Source: CBDATG01 sp965200145
GTDB taxonomy: Bacteria; Chloroflexota; Dehalococcoidia; Lucifugimonadales; Lucifugimonadaceae
Assembly: GCA_965200145.1 (NCBI GenBank)
Contig: CBDATG010000003.1
Coordinates: forward strand, 846,979 to 910,978
Reading direction: 5' to 3'
DNA: 64,000 nucleotides
The translations under genes and the position numbers were made by a program. Under the pieces are notes generated by a model. It worked only from the letters and a program-made list of their open reading frames with translations. It searched no databases and was not told the DNA's origin. Positions 48,107 through 56,176 of this stretch are shown here, piece after piece (position 1 is the stretch's first letter; every line of letters starts with the position of its first letter).

Positions 48107-49171
48107 TCACGCCTCTGCGGCCCTCCGCCTAAACCGCGGCATCGCGCCGGAAACCCGACCCAACGCACCTTCCGCTACTCCGTGCGCCTGTCCCATACCC
48201 CGCATCACTCCGCCTACCGTTCCTGCCACATTGCCCACGCGGCCTGGCACCTGTCCCGCCGCGGTTCCCACGCGCCGCGCAGATACTCGTCCAGCATGTC
48301 CCGCTATGCCGCCAGCTGTCCGCGCCACCTGTCCCGACACCCTGCCCGCGTCGTGTGCCATCCGCGTTGCATGGTGCGCTATCGTAGGTGCGTGTGCAGA
48401 TGCTGATGCGTCGCGCGCCATTAGTGCTGCGTGTCCCGCTACGCCACCGGCTTGCGATGCCAACCCGCCCATGCCGGCCTGCAGCCTACGCGCCTGCTCG
48501 GTCGCGCCTTCCAGATGGCGCGCCAGCCTGCCCGCGTGGTGCGCCAAGTGCGATAGCGATTCGCGCAACGATTGCGCCAGACGCACATATCGCCGCTCGC
48601 CGTCCGCATGCTCCAGCAGCCACTTCACTGCGAAATATCCTGCGACGACCAGCACGACTCCGCCTACGATAAGGATGGCAGCTTTCGGCGATAGGGCGAG
48701 GACGACGATCGAGGCGGCCGAGCGTTTGGCTTGCGCGAGGATCGCAATGATGTCGCTCCACTTGATTCGGCTGATTGCGTCCACCGCAAAATTGAAGGCT
48801 CCCGCTGACAAGTCGCCGAGCACGGTCCCCCGGAGCGCTTCAACGGTGACGAACTCGATGTCATCGCCTTTGGCCAAGTTGCAGCTACAACATAAGGCTC
48901 GTAAGTTCACACCCCAATTCTGTCCGCCCTTGGATCTCGGGAAGATGTGATCAATGTGAGTGTTTTCAAGAGTCAGCTCAATCCCACACTTCGGACACTT
49001 GCCGCCAGCCTCTTCAATCCAAGCGCGCGTTTGTTCCTGCGTCCAAACGGGAATCGGAGCCGGTTTGATGATGCCGAAGTGAGTAGCGGGCCAATAGCCC
49101 AGGCCCATGACTACGTCGGCCCCGACGAGCGTCAGGATCTGAGGGGTGTCTGGAATCGAGGCTTCGGCCAT
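48107..49171 (-). CDS. Membrane-anchored HNH endonuclease with long Ala/Gly-rich tail
   Basis: 354 residues. An HNH domain lies at about 58-105 (CPKCGIELTLENTHIDHIFP then SKGGQNWGVNL and CCSCNLAKGD) with the zinc cysteines and the HIDH histidines. Then a membrane helix (PKAAILIVGGVVLVVAGYFAV, about 160-185) and a 170-residue tail rich in Ala, Gly, Arg and His that reads as long amphipathic repeats (HAGRLARHLEGATEQARRL, GRVSGQVARTAGGIAGHAGR). The HNH faces one side of the membrane and the tail the other, or both lie in the cytoplasm as a hairpin. Membrane-tethered HNH proteins are uncommon in defence loci. The tail resembles apolipoprotein-like or pore-forming helices, but that is only a resemblance. 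Confidence 0.78.
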   Translation of the reverse strand: MAEASIPDTPQILTLVGADVVMGLGYWPATHFGIIKPAPIPVWTQEQTRAWIEEAGGKCPKCGIELTLENTHIDHIFPRSKGGQNWGVNLRALCCSCNLAKGDDIEFVTVEALRGTVLGDLSAGAFNFAVDAISRIKWSDIIAILAQAKRSAASIVVLALSPKAAILIVGGVVLVVAGYFAVKWLLEHADGERRYVRLAQSLRESLSHLAHHAGRLARHLEGATEQARRLQAGMGGLASQAGGVAGHAALMARDASASAHAPTIAHHATRMAHDAGRVSGQVARTAGGIAGHAGRVSARRVGTAAGQVPGRVGNVAGTVGGVMRGMGQAHGVAEGALGRVSGAMPRFRRRAAEA

Positions 49172-49365
49172 GCTAAGGTCCTCCGCGTGCTCGGTATGCT
49201 ATGGAATGGCGTTGGCGTGATTATAGCGTAGGGGCGATCCAGCGTACACTGGGAGCGACCCTGGACCAGCGGGGCACCTGATGGGAGGAGGTCAACATCT
49301 GACATGACAACGAGTTTCGCACGAAGGATGGAGAGGAAGGCGCATGATATCGCCGAGTTGATGGA

Positions 49366-49433
49366 ATCCGTGAAGAGCGCGTCAGACGCTAGATTATCGG
49401 GCGTTGCATGAAAGTCGTTGCTCTTGTTGATTA
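49366..49433 (-). pseudogene. Relic of another methyltransferase-HNH N-terminus
   Basis: The minus-strand translation reads NKSNDFHATPDNLASDALFT, then D; the intact copies at 50.8 and 52.5 kb read NKARDFHATPDSIAKGARFT, then D. Fourteen of 21 residues agree. Nothing protein-like continues on either side, and the rest of the 49172-49676 gap is unassigned. Confidence 0.65.
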
Positions 49434-49676
49434 GTCTTCGCGCGTGACGGTCTTGTTGTCGGCGTGTCTGGCCAACAATCCCCGACCGACAACGTACGGT
49501 ACCGGTATCACTGCGTACACCGAAGCGAAGGCCGATGCAACGGGGGTGTAAGTCAACTTGGCCGACTCGCGGTCTCCATCGCTGATGCGTGGAAGCGTGT
49601 CGGGTTAGTGTCATGTAAACACCATGGTGCGACTGGCATCGTCTTGATCCCATCTCGTCAGTTTCCTATGAAACTC

Positions 49677-50756
49677 TTAGAGTGCCGGTTGGTCATAGCG
49701 TTTATCCACTTGGGACTCGTACTCGCTAATGTCAATGTCCTGCTTGACGAGGTCAAGCACCTGGAGTTGCCGCGATACTTCGTGGGGCATATCAAACCTG
49801 TCAGATGTGTCTTGGTCAATCGCAACGAAATACACACCTACCGCCGTTACGAACTTCCAGAACGGAGCCATCATTCGCGGTGGCCAATTCGTTTCTGCGT
49901 GTGAGTAGTGTGTGGCGATCCATTCCTGGTTACCATCTAGCAACCACTCGAACATATGATCGATCGCATCAAATCCTTCCTCCCGGACCTTCAGGCACTG
50001 CGCTAGGATGGGCATCCCATATGCGTATGACTTAATTTCATCGTGCCGGTTTTCTAGTTGCTTATAAAACCACTTCAAGTTGTGCGCGCCTTCCGAGCGG
50101 CGGGTCGGTGCTTCGGCTGGGTGCGTGCCAGGATGTTCGATGTGCCACAGCGTCTTCAAGGATGTCTCTAGACATGATGTTGCAATGACATCTGACATCC
50201 AGAAGTTGCCGACTTCGTTCCACTCACGCTCGCGGTCGTCAAAACATACTGCGCCGACTGGTATGCGTACTGTAAGCACTTCATCCATCTTCGCATGCAT
50301 GACGGTGTCGCACATCCTGGCTAACGCATCAATCTGATATCGTAGGTTGTACAAGCTGCACCTATCGCACCATTCTTTCGGGGCACGAAGGTCCCTTTCG
50401 CGCACGCACGGGCATTTCGATAGTGGCAGCGTCTGGTAGTGCGTCTCCAGCACACCCATTGTCGACCCGGTACTGTACGCATCATCATCAATCCCATGTC
50501 TAAAGCCGTACGCGCACCACTTCTCGTCTCTGCGTATATTGTCGATGCGCCACCACGTTTTAACGAATGTCTTACAACGGTCTACCGTGTCTTGGTCATT
50601 GTTTCGAACCAGGATTGGTTCAAGGGCAGACTTCAGCCGATACAGTCGCTGGTGATTAAAGAATCCCGCTACCGATAGCATCCATTCGTTAAACCAATCC
50701 TGGTCAATGAGCCTGTGACCGCCGTCCGTGTCGCCTTGACTGTAGGTAATAGTCAT
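49677..50756 (-). CDS. Unknown protein of the methyltransferase cluster
   Basis: 359 residues from ATG 50756, chosen for AGGAGATG just upstream; a longer start at 50810 is possible. The sequence is rich in Trp, His and Cys (CRERD, CDRCSLYNLRYQIDALARM, CLETSLKTLWHIEHPG) with no motif I recognise. It lies 84 bases after the first tandem methyltransferase-HNH gene in the same direction and is likely co-transcribed. Its role (recognition, regulation or effector) is unknown. Confidence 0.7.
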   Translation of the reverse strand: MTITYSQGDTDGGHRLIDQDWFNEWMLSVAGFFNHQRLYRLKSALEPILVRNNDQDTVDRCKTFVKTWWRIDNIRRDEKWCAYGFRHGIDDDAYSTGSTMGVLETHYQTLPLSKCPCVRERDLRAPKEWCDRCSLYNLRYQIDALARMCDTVMHAKMDEVLTVRIPVGAVCFDDREREWNEVGNFWMSDVIATSCLETSLKTLWHIEHPGTHPAEAPTRRSEGAHNLKWFYKQLENRHDEIKSYAYGMPILAQCLKVREEGFDAIDHMFEWLLDGNQEWIATHYSHAETNWPPRMMAPFWKFVTAVGVYFVAIDQDTSDRFDMPHEVSRQLQVLDLVKQDIDISEYESQVDKRYDQPAL

Positions 50757-50840
50757 CTTGCATCTCCTATGTGCAACCTGTGCGCGTGGACGCAACCTGA
50801 TGGCTTCCATTCCCTTGCGGAAGACACTGATCCGCTACCA

Positions 50841-52136
50841 CTACCGACCGGGCTTGAACATCCAGCCTTCCTGCCTGTTCTTTTGACGCAGGCCCTTTAG
50901 TGTGAGCGTGTCGGACTTGACGCGGTTGCATGGCCCGCATAGCAGTAGGCGGTTGCTTATGTGGTTGATGCCGCCGCTGGAACGGGGTGTGTTGTGGTCC
51001 AGTTCCAGATACCGTGCGTCGTCGAATATGCGGTCGCAGCCTTCGCACATCATGCCGTTCTCTTCCATGAGGATCGCACGCATCTCCGCGCGTGTCTGGC
51101 GTGGTCCGGGCGGTTCCTTGCGTCGCTTGGACTTCAGTTTCAGCACTGGTGCGGCTACTTCGGCATCGTCGCTTCTGACTGGTGCGGCGGTTGAGTAGTG
51201 CACATCGCCTAGTGATATGAGTTTGTCGCTCTTGCCTTCAATCGCCAGCCCTTCGAACTGTAGTCTGTCAAGGACCATCTGATGCGCGGCGTCCCAAATG
51301 TCGATGCCAATCCACTGGCGGCCGAGTCTCTCGGCGACGACGGGTATCGTGGCGCATCCTGCGAATGGGTCCAACACGAAGTCGCGGGGGTTGCTGGACG
51401 CTTTGATGATACGGTCGTAGAGTGCTAACGGCTTCTGAGTGGGGTAACCAGTGCGCTCTTTCGCCCACGGCATAACGCCGTTCAAGACGACTACGTCGTC
51501 AGGGATTTTCCCCAATTCGTAGTCGCGGCTTGACCCATCAGCTCGCCGTTGTCCCTTGTCCCATTTGTGTGGTTGGCGCACCTCGTCGACGTTAAACGTC
51601 CAAGAGTTTGATTTGGAGTAATACAACAACGTGTCGTGTTTTCGTGCCCAACGCCTTTTCGACGCGCCGCCGCCGCTGTAATACCACACCAATTCGTTCT
51701 GGAAGTTCTCGCGACCAAAGATGCCGTCCATCAATGCCTTAACCCAAGCGTGCGCGGTGTGGTCTATGTGCAGATAGATGCTGCCGTCATCCTTCAGCAC
51801 TCGGTGCATCTCCAAAAGTCGCACTCCGAGCCAGCACAGGAAGGCTGCCATGTCCTCGCCAGATGCTACCTCGGCGGCGTTGATGACGCTCCAAACTGCA
51901 GGCCAGTCGTCCTGTATCGCGTCGATCCACTCTGGATGCGTGTCGCGCTCCCACGCCCAACGGTCTGTGAACCGTGCGCCTTTAGCGATGCTGTCGGGTG
52001 TCGCGTGGAAGTCCCTGGCCTTGTTGAACGGCGGGTCTGTGGCTATCAGGTGCACCGTCCCGCTGTTCATGCCGCGCAGGAACGTCAGGTTGTCACCGTG
52101 GAACAGCGTTCGGTTGCGGAAGTTGATATGTGTCAT
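50841..52136 (-). CDS. DNA methyltransferase-HNH fusion, tandem copy A
   Basis: 431 residues. Motif IV TDPPF (33-37) precedes the SAM motif VLDPFAGCATIP (254 on), the beta-type order seen in many N6-adenine and N4-cytosine enzymes. The HNH domain is C-terminal: C364, C367, LDHN with H381, C400, C403. Residues 1-144 and 229 to 423 are nearly identical to copy B, while about 145-228 differ; this central block probably recognises the target base sequence. One protein may both methylate and cut. The start overlaps the stop of the small membrane protein by ATGA. Confidence 0.9.
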   Translation of the reverse strand: MTHINFRNRTLFHGDNLTFLRGMNSGTVHLIATDPPFNKARDFHATPDSIAKGARFTDRWAWERDTHPEWIDAIQDDWPAVWSVINAAEVASGEDMAAFLCWLGVRLLEMHRVLKDDGSIYLHIDHTAHAWVKALMDGIFGRENFQNELVWYYSGGGASKRRWARKHDTLLYYSKSNSWTFNVDEVRQPHKWDKGQRRADGSSRDYELGKIPDDVVVLNGVMPWAKERTGYPTQKPLALYDRIIKASSNPRDFVLDPFAGCATIPVVAERLGRQWIGIDIWDAAHQMVLDRLQFEGLAIEGKSDKLISLGDVHYSTAAPVRSDDAEVAAPVLKLKSKRRKEPPGPRQTRAEMRAILMEENGMMCEGCDRIFDDARYLELDHNTPRSSGGINHISNRLLLCGPCNRVKSDTLTLKGLRQKNRQEGWMFKPGR

Positions 52137-52369
52137 GTTCGCCTCTTTCTATGCCTGCGAGCGCGTTGCTTCTTCCGATCCTTTCGCGGTGATGCCATCT
52201 GATATATCGTATATGGGAGTACAAACGCCGTGACAGCCGCCTGATACAAGCTCAGCACGAACCACGCATACACCAATCGCCGATCTAGCTCTTGGTCCGC
52301 GAACGGCAGTTGAGCTGTTATGGCAACGGCGACGATTACGGCTACGGATGCCAGCAAGGCCAATAACAC
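52133..52369 (-). CDS. Small two-helix membrane protein between the methyltransferases
   Basis: 78 residues from GTG 52369 with two membrane helices (LLALLASVAVIVAVAITAQL and YAWFVLSLYQAAVTAFVLPY) and a strongly basic tail (PRKDRKKQRARRHRKRRT). Its stop overlaps the ATG of methyltransferase copy A, so it is translated with it. Basic tails of this kind bind nucleic acid or membranes; I cannot assign a function. It lies in the non-duplicated spacer between copies A and B. Confidence 0.6.
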   Translation of the reverse strand: MLLALLASVAVIVAVAITAQLPFADQELDRRLVYAWFVLSLYQAAVTAFVLPYTIYQMASPRKDRKKQRARRHRKRRT

Positions 52370-52456
52370 TATTCTTCGGGGTTCGATCTTTGTTGCCTCC
52401 GTCTCTATATGAGTGCACTTGGCATGTTCATGTCGTTTCCCACTCTGCGCGCATTT

Positions 52457-53779
52457 TCACGCGCTCATCCAGCCCTCCTGCCTGTTCTTTTGGCGCAGGC
52501 CCTTCAGTGTGAGCGTGTCGGACTTGACGCGGTTACATGGTCCGCATAGCAGTAGGCGGTTGCTTATGTGGTTGATGCCGCCGCTGGAACGGGGTGTGTT
52601 GTGGTCCAGTTCCAGATACCGTGCGTCGTCGAATATGCGGTCGCAGCCTTCGCACATCATGCCATTCTCTTCCATGAGGATCGCACGCATCTCCGCGCGT
52701 GTCTGGCGTGGTCCGGGCGGTTCCTTGCGTCGCTTGGACTTCAGTTTCAGCACTGGTGCGGCTACTTCGGCATCGTCGCTTCTGACTGGTGCGGCGGTTG
52801 AGTAGTGCACATCGCCTAGTGATATGAGTTTGTCGCTCTTGCCTTCAATCGCCAGCCCTTCGAACTGTAGTCTGTCAAGGACCATCTGATGCGCGGCGTC
52901 CCAAATGTCGATGCCAATCCACTGGCGGCCGAGTCTCTCGGCGACGACGGGTATCGTGGCGCATCCTGCGAATGGGTCCAACACGAAGTCGCGGGGGTTG
53001 CTGGACGCTTTGATGATGCGGTCGTAGAGTGCTAACGGCTTCTGGGTAGGGTAGCCGGTGCTTTCTTTGTTGGCCTTGTTCTTCTTTACGACCGGCATGG
53101 GCCATACATCTTCGGGGATCTTTCCTTTACTCGCCGATTCGCCGCCGATGTAAGACTTACCGCCAATAACGCGCGGGGATTGGTAGCGTTTCACCGAGGC
53201 AGCCTTTAACGGCACGCGTATCGCGTCGTCATTGAATATCCAGTTCTCAGATTTGGAGTACCACAGAATAGTGTCGTGTTTGCGCGGGAAGTAACGATTT
53301 GACCGGCCAGGTGCATCGTCGTAGAACCATACCACTTCGTTCCTGAAGTTCTCGCGCCCGAAGATGCCGTCCATTAGCGCCTTGACGTACGCATGCGCGG
53401 TGTGGTCGATGTGCAGGTAGATGCTGCCGTCGTCCCTCAGCACTCGGTGCATCTCCAAGAGGCGCACACCGAGCCAGCACAGGAAGGCTGCCATGTCCTC
53501 GCCGGATGCGACCTCGGCGGCGTTGATGACGCTCCATACTGCCGGCCAGTCGTCCTGTATCGCGTCGATCCATTCCGGATGCGTGTCGCGCTCCCATGCC
53601 CAACGGTCTGTGAACCGTGCGCCTTTAGCTATGCTGTCCGGAGTCGCGTGGAAGTCCCTGGCCTTGTTGAACGGCGGGTCTGTCGCTATCAGGTGCACTG
53701 TCCCGCTGTTCATGCCGCGCAGGAACGTCAGGTTATCACCGTGGAACAGCGTTCGGTTGCGGAAGTTGATGTGCGCCAT
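52457..53779 (-). CDS. DNA methyltransferase-HNH fusion, tandem copy B
   Basis: 440 residues, sister of copy A. The N-terminus to HAYVKALMDGIFGREN and the region from STGYPTQKPLALYDRII to the end of the HNH domain match copy A almost base for base, while the centre (about 145-238) is different, ending GKIPEDVWPMPVVKKNK in place of GKIPDDVVVLNGVMPW. It differs from A mainly in the probable target-recognition block and in the last few residues. It is the first gene of the minus-strand island, with a promoter-like element 20 bases upstream. Confidence 0.9.
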   Translation of the reverse strand: MAHINFRNRTLFHGDNLTFLRGMNSGTVHLIATDPPFNKARDFHATPDSIAKGARFTDRWAWERDTHPEWIDAIQDDWPAVWSVINAAEVASGEDMAAFLCWLGVRLLEMHRVLRDDGSIYLHIDHTAHAYVKALMDGIFGRENFRNEVVWFYDDAPGRSNRYFPRKHDTILWYSKSENWIFNDDAIRVPLKAASVKRYQSPRVIGGKSYIGGESASKGKIPEDVWPMPVVKKNKANKESTGYPTQKPLALYDRIIKASSNPRDFVLDPFAGCATIPVVAERLGRQWIGIDIWDAAHQMVLDRLQFEGLAIEGKSDKLISLGDVHYSTAAPVRSDDAEVAAPVLKLKSKRRKEPPGPRQTRAEMRAILMEENGMMCEGCDRIFDDARYLELDHNTPRSSGGINHISNRLLLCGPCNRVKSDTLTLKGLRQKNRQEGWMSA

Positions 53780-53798
53780 GCGCGTTGCCTCTTAAGTC

Positions 53799-53826
53799 AT
53801 TGTACAGGCGTTAGATATGTTGCCAA
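53799..53826 (-). promoter_or_regulatory. Candidate promoter of the minus-strand island
   Basis: On the minus strand TTGGCA, 16 bases, TACAAT ends 20 bases before the ATG of methyltransferase copy B, with AGAGG as ribosome site. The leader would be very short, so the call is tentative. Confidence 0.3.
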
Positions 53827-53999
53827 TCCTGCCCCACCGGGGGTATCACTGGGATCGATGTCAAAGATGCGTCCATCCCTTATCGATTTGTCGGTAAACA
53901 GGTATACATGCCCTTTGTGCTAGTATCGCAGGTTGACACGCATAGCGTCAATCCTAACTGATCAGCTTGCACAACGCGTCCCTGCCCGCCCTCGTTCCC

Positions 54000-54743
54000 A
54001 TGACCACCTTCGCACACCTTGCAGAGTTGCGCGCACTGTCCATCGGCGACGTCATGCGTCGCGCGCGGCCGCAGCTCGCGCATCTATACGCCGACGGGCG
54101 CAACGCGGTGCCATGGTTTAGCGCGCCTTGCATGTTTGAGGGTCCGGCAGAGCGTGTGTTCCTTGCTACTAATCCTGGCGGCGACCCGGAGAACTACCGT
54201 TGGCGGCTGCGTCCTCGGGACTACGACTGTGAGCGGGATGGCTGTGTGGATGGACCGCGCAATCGGTGGCTGGACGAGGAGTGGGGGAAGCCTGCGGGGC
54301 AGGCGCATAATCAGATTGCGGTTAAGCGGGCGTTTGATGCGCTGTATGGCGATGGGCTTGGTGCACAGGTGCTGCGCGACACGCCTTGTTTTGAGGTGTG
54401 TCCATTGCGGACGCACAAGGCCGGCGACATACCTGGTGCGGTCTGGGATGCCAGCGTCGTCTGGTGCCAGGAGGTGCTGGAACAGCTGCGACCCAAGACG
54501 ATCATCAGCAACGGGAACCGTGAGTGGACGCATTCTGCTTGGGCGGCGGTTCAGCGGATGTTCCAGTTTGAGCGAATGGGCGAGCGGCGGCTCTTCGGCA
54601 GCGCGTCGCTGAAGTGGGGGCGTGTAACCGGCGGACCGCTTGACGGCGCAGTCTTGATCGGGATGCCGCACCTTAGCCGCATGAGAGGTCGGCCGCTCTA
54701 CAACGCCTTGCGCGATCTCAGCGCCGAGCTCGGGATCGCGTAG
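54000..54743 (+). CDS. Uracil-DNA glycosylase-like protein
   Basis: 247 residues from ATG 54000 (TTG 53967 would add 11). FLATNPGGDPENYRW near the N-terminal side, CFEVCPLRTHKAGDIPG, RPKTIISNGNREWTHSAWAA and VLIGMPHLSRM are arranged like the strands of the uracil-DNA glycosylase superfamily (G-x-N-P-G, a conserved N, and a final H-x-S), but the match is weak and catalytic residues are not sure. TTGACA lies upstream at 53933. It transcribes away from the defence island and may be a DNA-repair or defence component. Confidence 0.6.
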   Translation: MTTFAHLAELRALSIGDVMRRARPQLAHLYADGRNAVPWFSAPCMFEGPAERVFLATNPGGDPENYRWRLRPRDYDCERDGCVDGPRNRWLDEEWGKPAGQAHNQIAVKRAFDALYGDGLGAQVLRDTPCFEVCPLRTHKAGDIPGAVWDASVVWCQEVLEQLRPKTIISNGNREWTHSAWAAVQRMFQFERMGERRLFGSASLKWGRVTGGPLDGAVLIGMPHLSRMRGRPLYNALRDLSAELGIA

Positions 54744-54844
54744 GTGCGACCAGGGTTCGCACCGTACATGCGTTTATCAACATGGATGCGAGCAGGATTC
54801 GCATCGCGCGCGCGTACGGGTCTGCATACTCCCCTGGTGTTGTG

Positions 54845-56008
54845 CTACTGCCTTTGCTGGTCGTCGCTGGGTGGCGGATCCGGTTGCTGACTGTCGTCTG
54901 CTCGGCGGATGCGTGTTAGCGCGCCTGTTACAGAGCGTTGCATTGAGCGGCGGCTCCACCAACGCTGGTCGTTCTCTATCGCCGCGCGGTCTGCTCGCCA
55001 CTCCATGAGCCAGCGGTCTAGTGAAGATTCCCGCTTTGGCAGTATCTCCTGCACCGGAACGCCGATTATCGGGCATTCCACAGCGCGCCTGATGTTGTCG
55101 ATGCGTGAAGCCAGCACGCGCTTCGTGACGCCGCGCTTCATGCGAGAGCCTAGGATGATCCACGGACTCGACACTGCCGCCGACGCTTCAACGATGGCAT
55201 CAGCGATCTGCTGATGTGATTTGACGATGTCAATCGGGATGTGCACCTCTTCGACCTTTGAGCGGATCGATTCCATGAGCTCGGTGCGCTCTCTGGAGCT
55301 GGACTCGTCATTGTCGCTGCCGTCGACGATTCGCACTCGTGCGTTCGCCAGCTGTGCCACTGAGAGCGCGAAAGGCATCGCAGCCAGCATGGCAGACTCG
55401 TCGCGCATTGGTAGCAGCACCACCTCTGGCGCGTAGCCGCGATAATCGCGGTGGCCGTGGTAATCACCGCTGTGCATCAGGACCGGAACCGTAGCGGTCA
55501 TTAGCAGGTCTTCGGACATCTTGCGTGCGACGAAGCGTTGCCAACCGACCTGCGGGCGTGCCTGCATCACGATTAGCGAGTTGTCGGTTGTCTGTGCTTT
55601 GTAAGAGAGGATGTGCGCAGGACTGCCGGCGGCGACGTCAGTGGTGATGTCCACATTGAGATGGTCCAAGCGCATTCTGATTTCGTCTAGGTAGCTGTGC
55701 GCCATCATCTTGCCATACTCGTAGAGCGCACCGTTCTGCAAGAGCGGGTCATCGTCAGCATGCTCTGGCACACGGCGGGTAGTCACATTGGATGCTGATA
55801 GCTGTGCGCGTTGGCGCCACTCGCCGCGGTTCACCAACGGCGGCAAGTCCGCTAGCGAGAAGAACAGGTTGAGCTTGGCATTGAACCAATCGGAGAACAG
55901 CAGGCTCAGCGCAACGGCTTGCTCATGCCACTCTGTACCGTCCAGTGGCACGAACAGGTTGTCTATCAATGCCGACGATGGCGCGAAGTGTCCGTTATCT
56001 GAGTTCAC
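54845..56008 (-). CDS. Tandem universal stress protein
   Basis: 387 residues with two UspA-like domains. The first begins LIDNLFVPLDGTEWHEQA and ends SLIVMQARPQVG...VPVLMHSG; the second begins EVVLLPMRDESAMLAAM and ends SPWIILGSRMKRG...CPIIGVPVQE. The ATP-binding G-x2-G-x9-G-S/T motif is degenerate in both. A basic C-terminal tail follows (RRSMQRSVTGALTRIRR). It starts with GTG and lies between the UDG-like gene and the thioredoxin-fold lipoproteins. Confidence 0.8.
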   Translation of the reverse strand: MNSDNGHFAPSSALIDNLFVPLDGTEWHEQAVALSLLFSDWFNAKLNLFFSLADLPPLVNRGEWRQRAQLSASNVTTRRVPEHADDDPLLQNGALYEYGKMMAHSYLDEIRMRLDHLNVDITTDVAAGSPAHILSYKAQTTDNSLIVMQARPQVGWQRFVARKMSEDLLMTATVPVLMHSGDYHGHRDYRGYAPEVVLLPMRDESAMLAAMPFALSVAQLANARVRIVDGSDNDESSSRERTELMESIRSKVEEVHIPIDIVKSHQQIADAIVEASAAVSSPWIILGSRMKRGVTKRVLASRIDNIRRAVECPIIGVPVQEILPKRESSLDRWLMEWRADRAAIENDQRWWSRRSMQRSVTGALTRIRRADDSQQPDPPPSDDQQRQ

Positions 56009-56176
56009 AGGTCAGCTGGGCATTTGGGATGGCGTGTGCACCGAGCGAGCCGTGCGCGCAGGCCCGCCTTAGGCATCATGGTATCAGGATGATAAAGTGC
56101 TTCGCACTGTGTAGGTGCGCGGATTGGGCGACTCTAGCGCAGTGGCAGCAGCGGCAGATTGAGGGAATATGGCAGG

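Noticed and set aside
54744..54844. tRNA-like GGTTCG segment after the UDG-like gene
   Set aside because: No acceptor or anticodon stem pairs around it.
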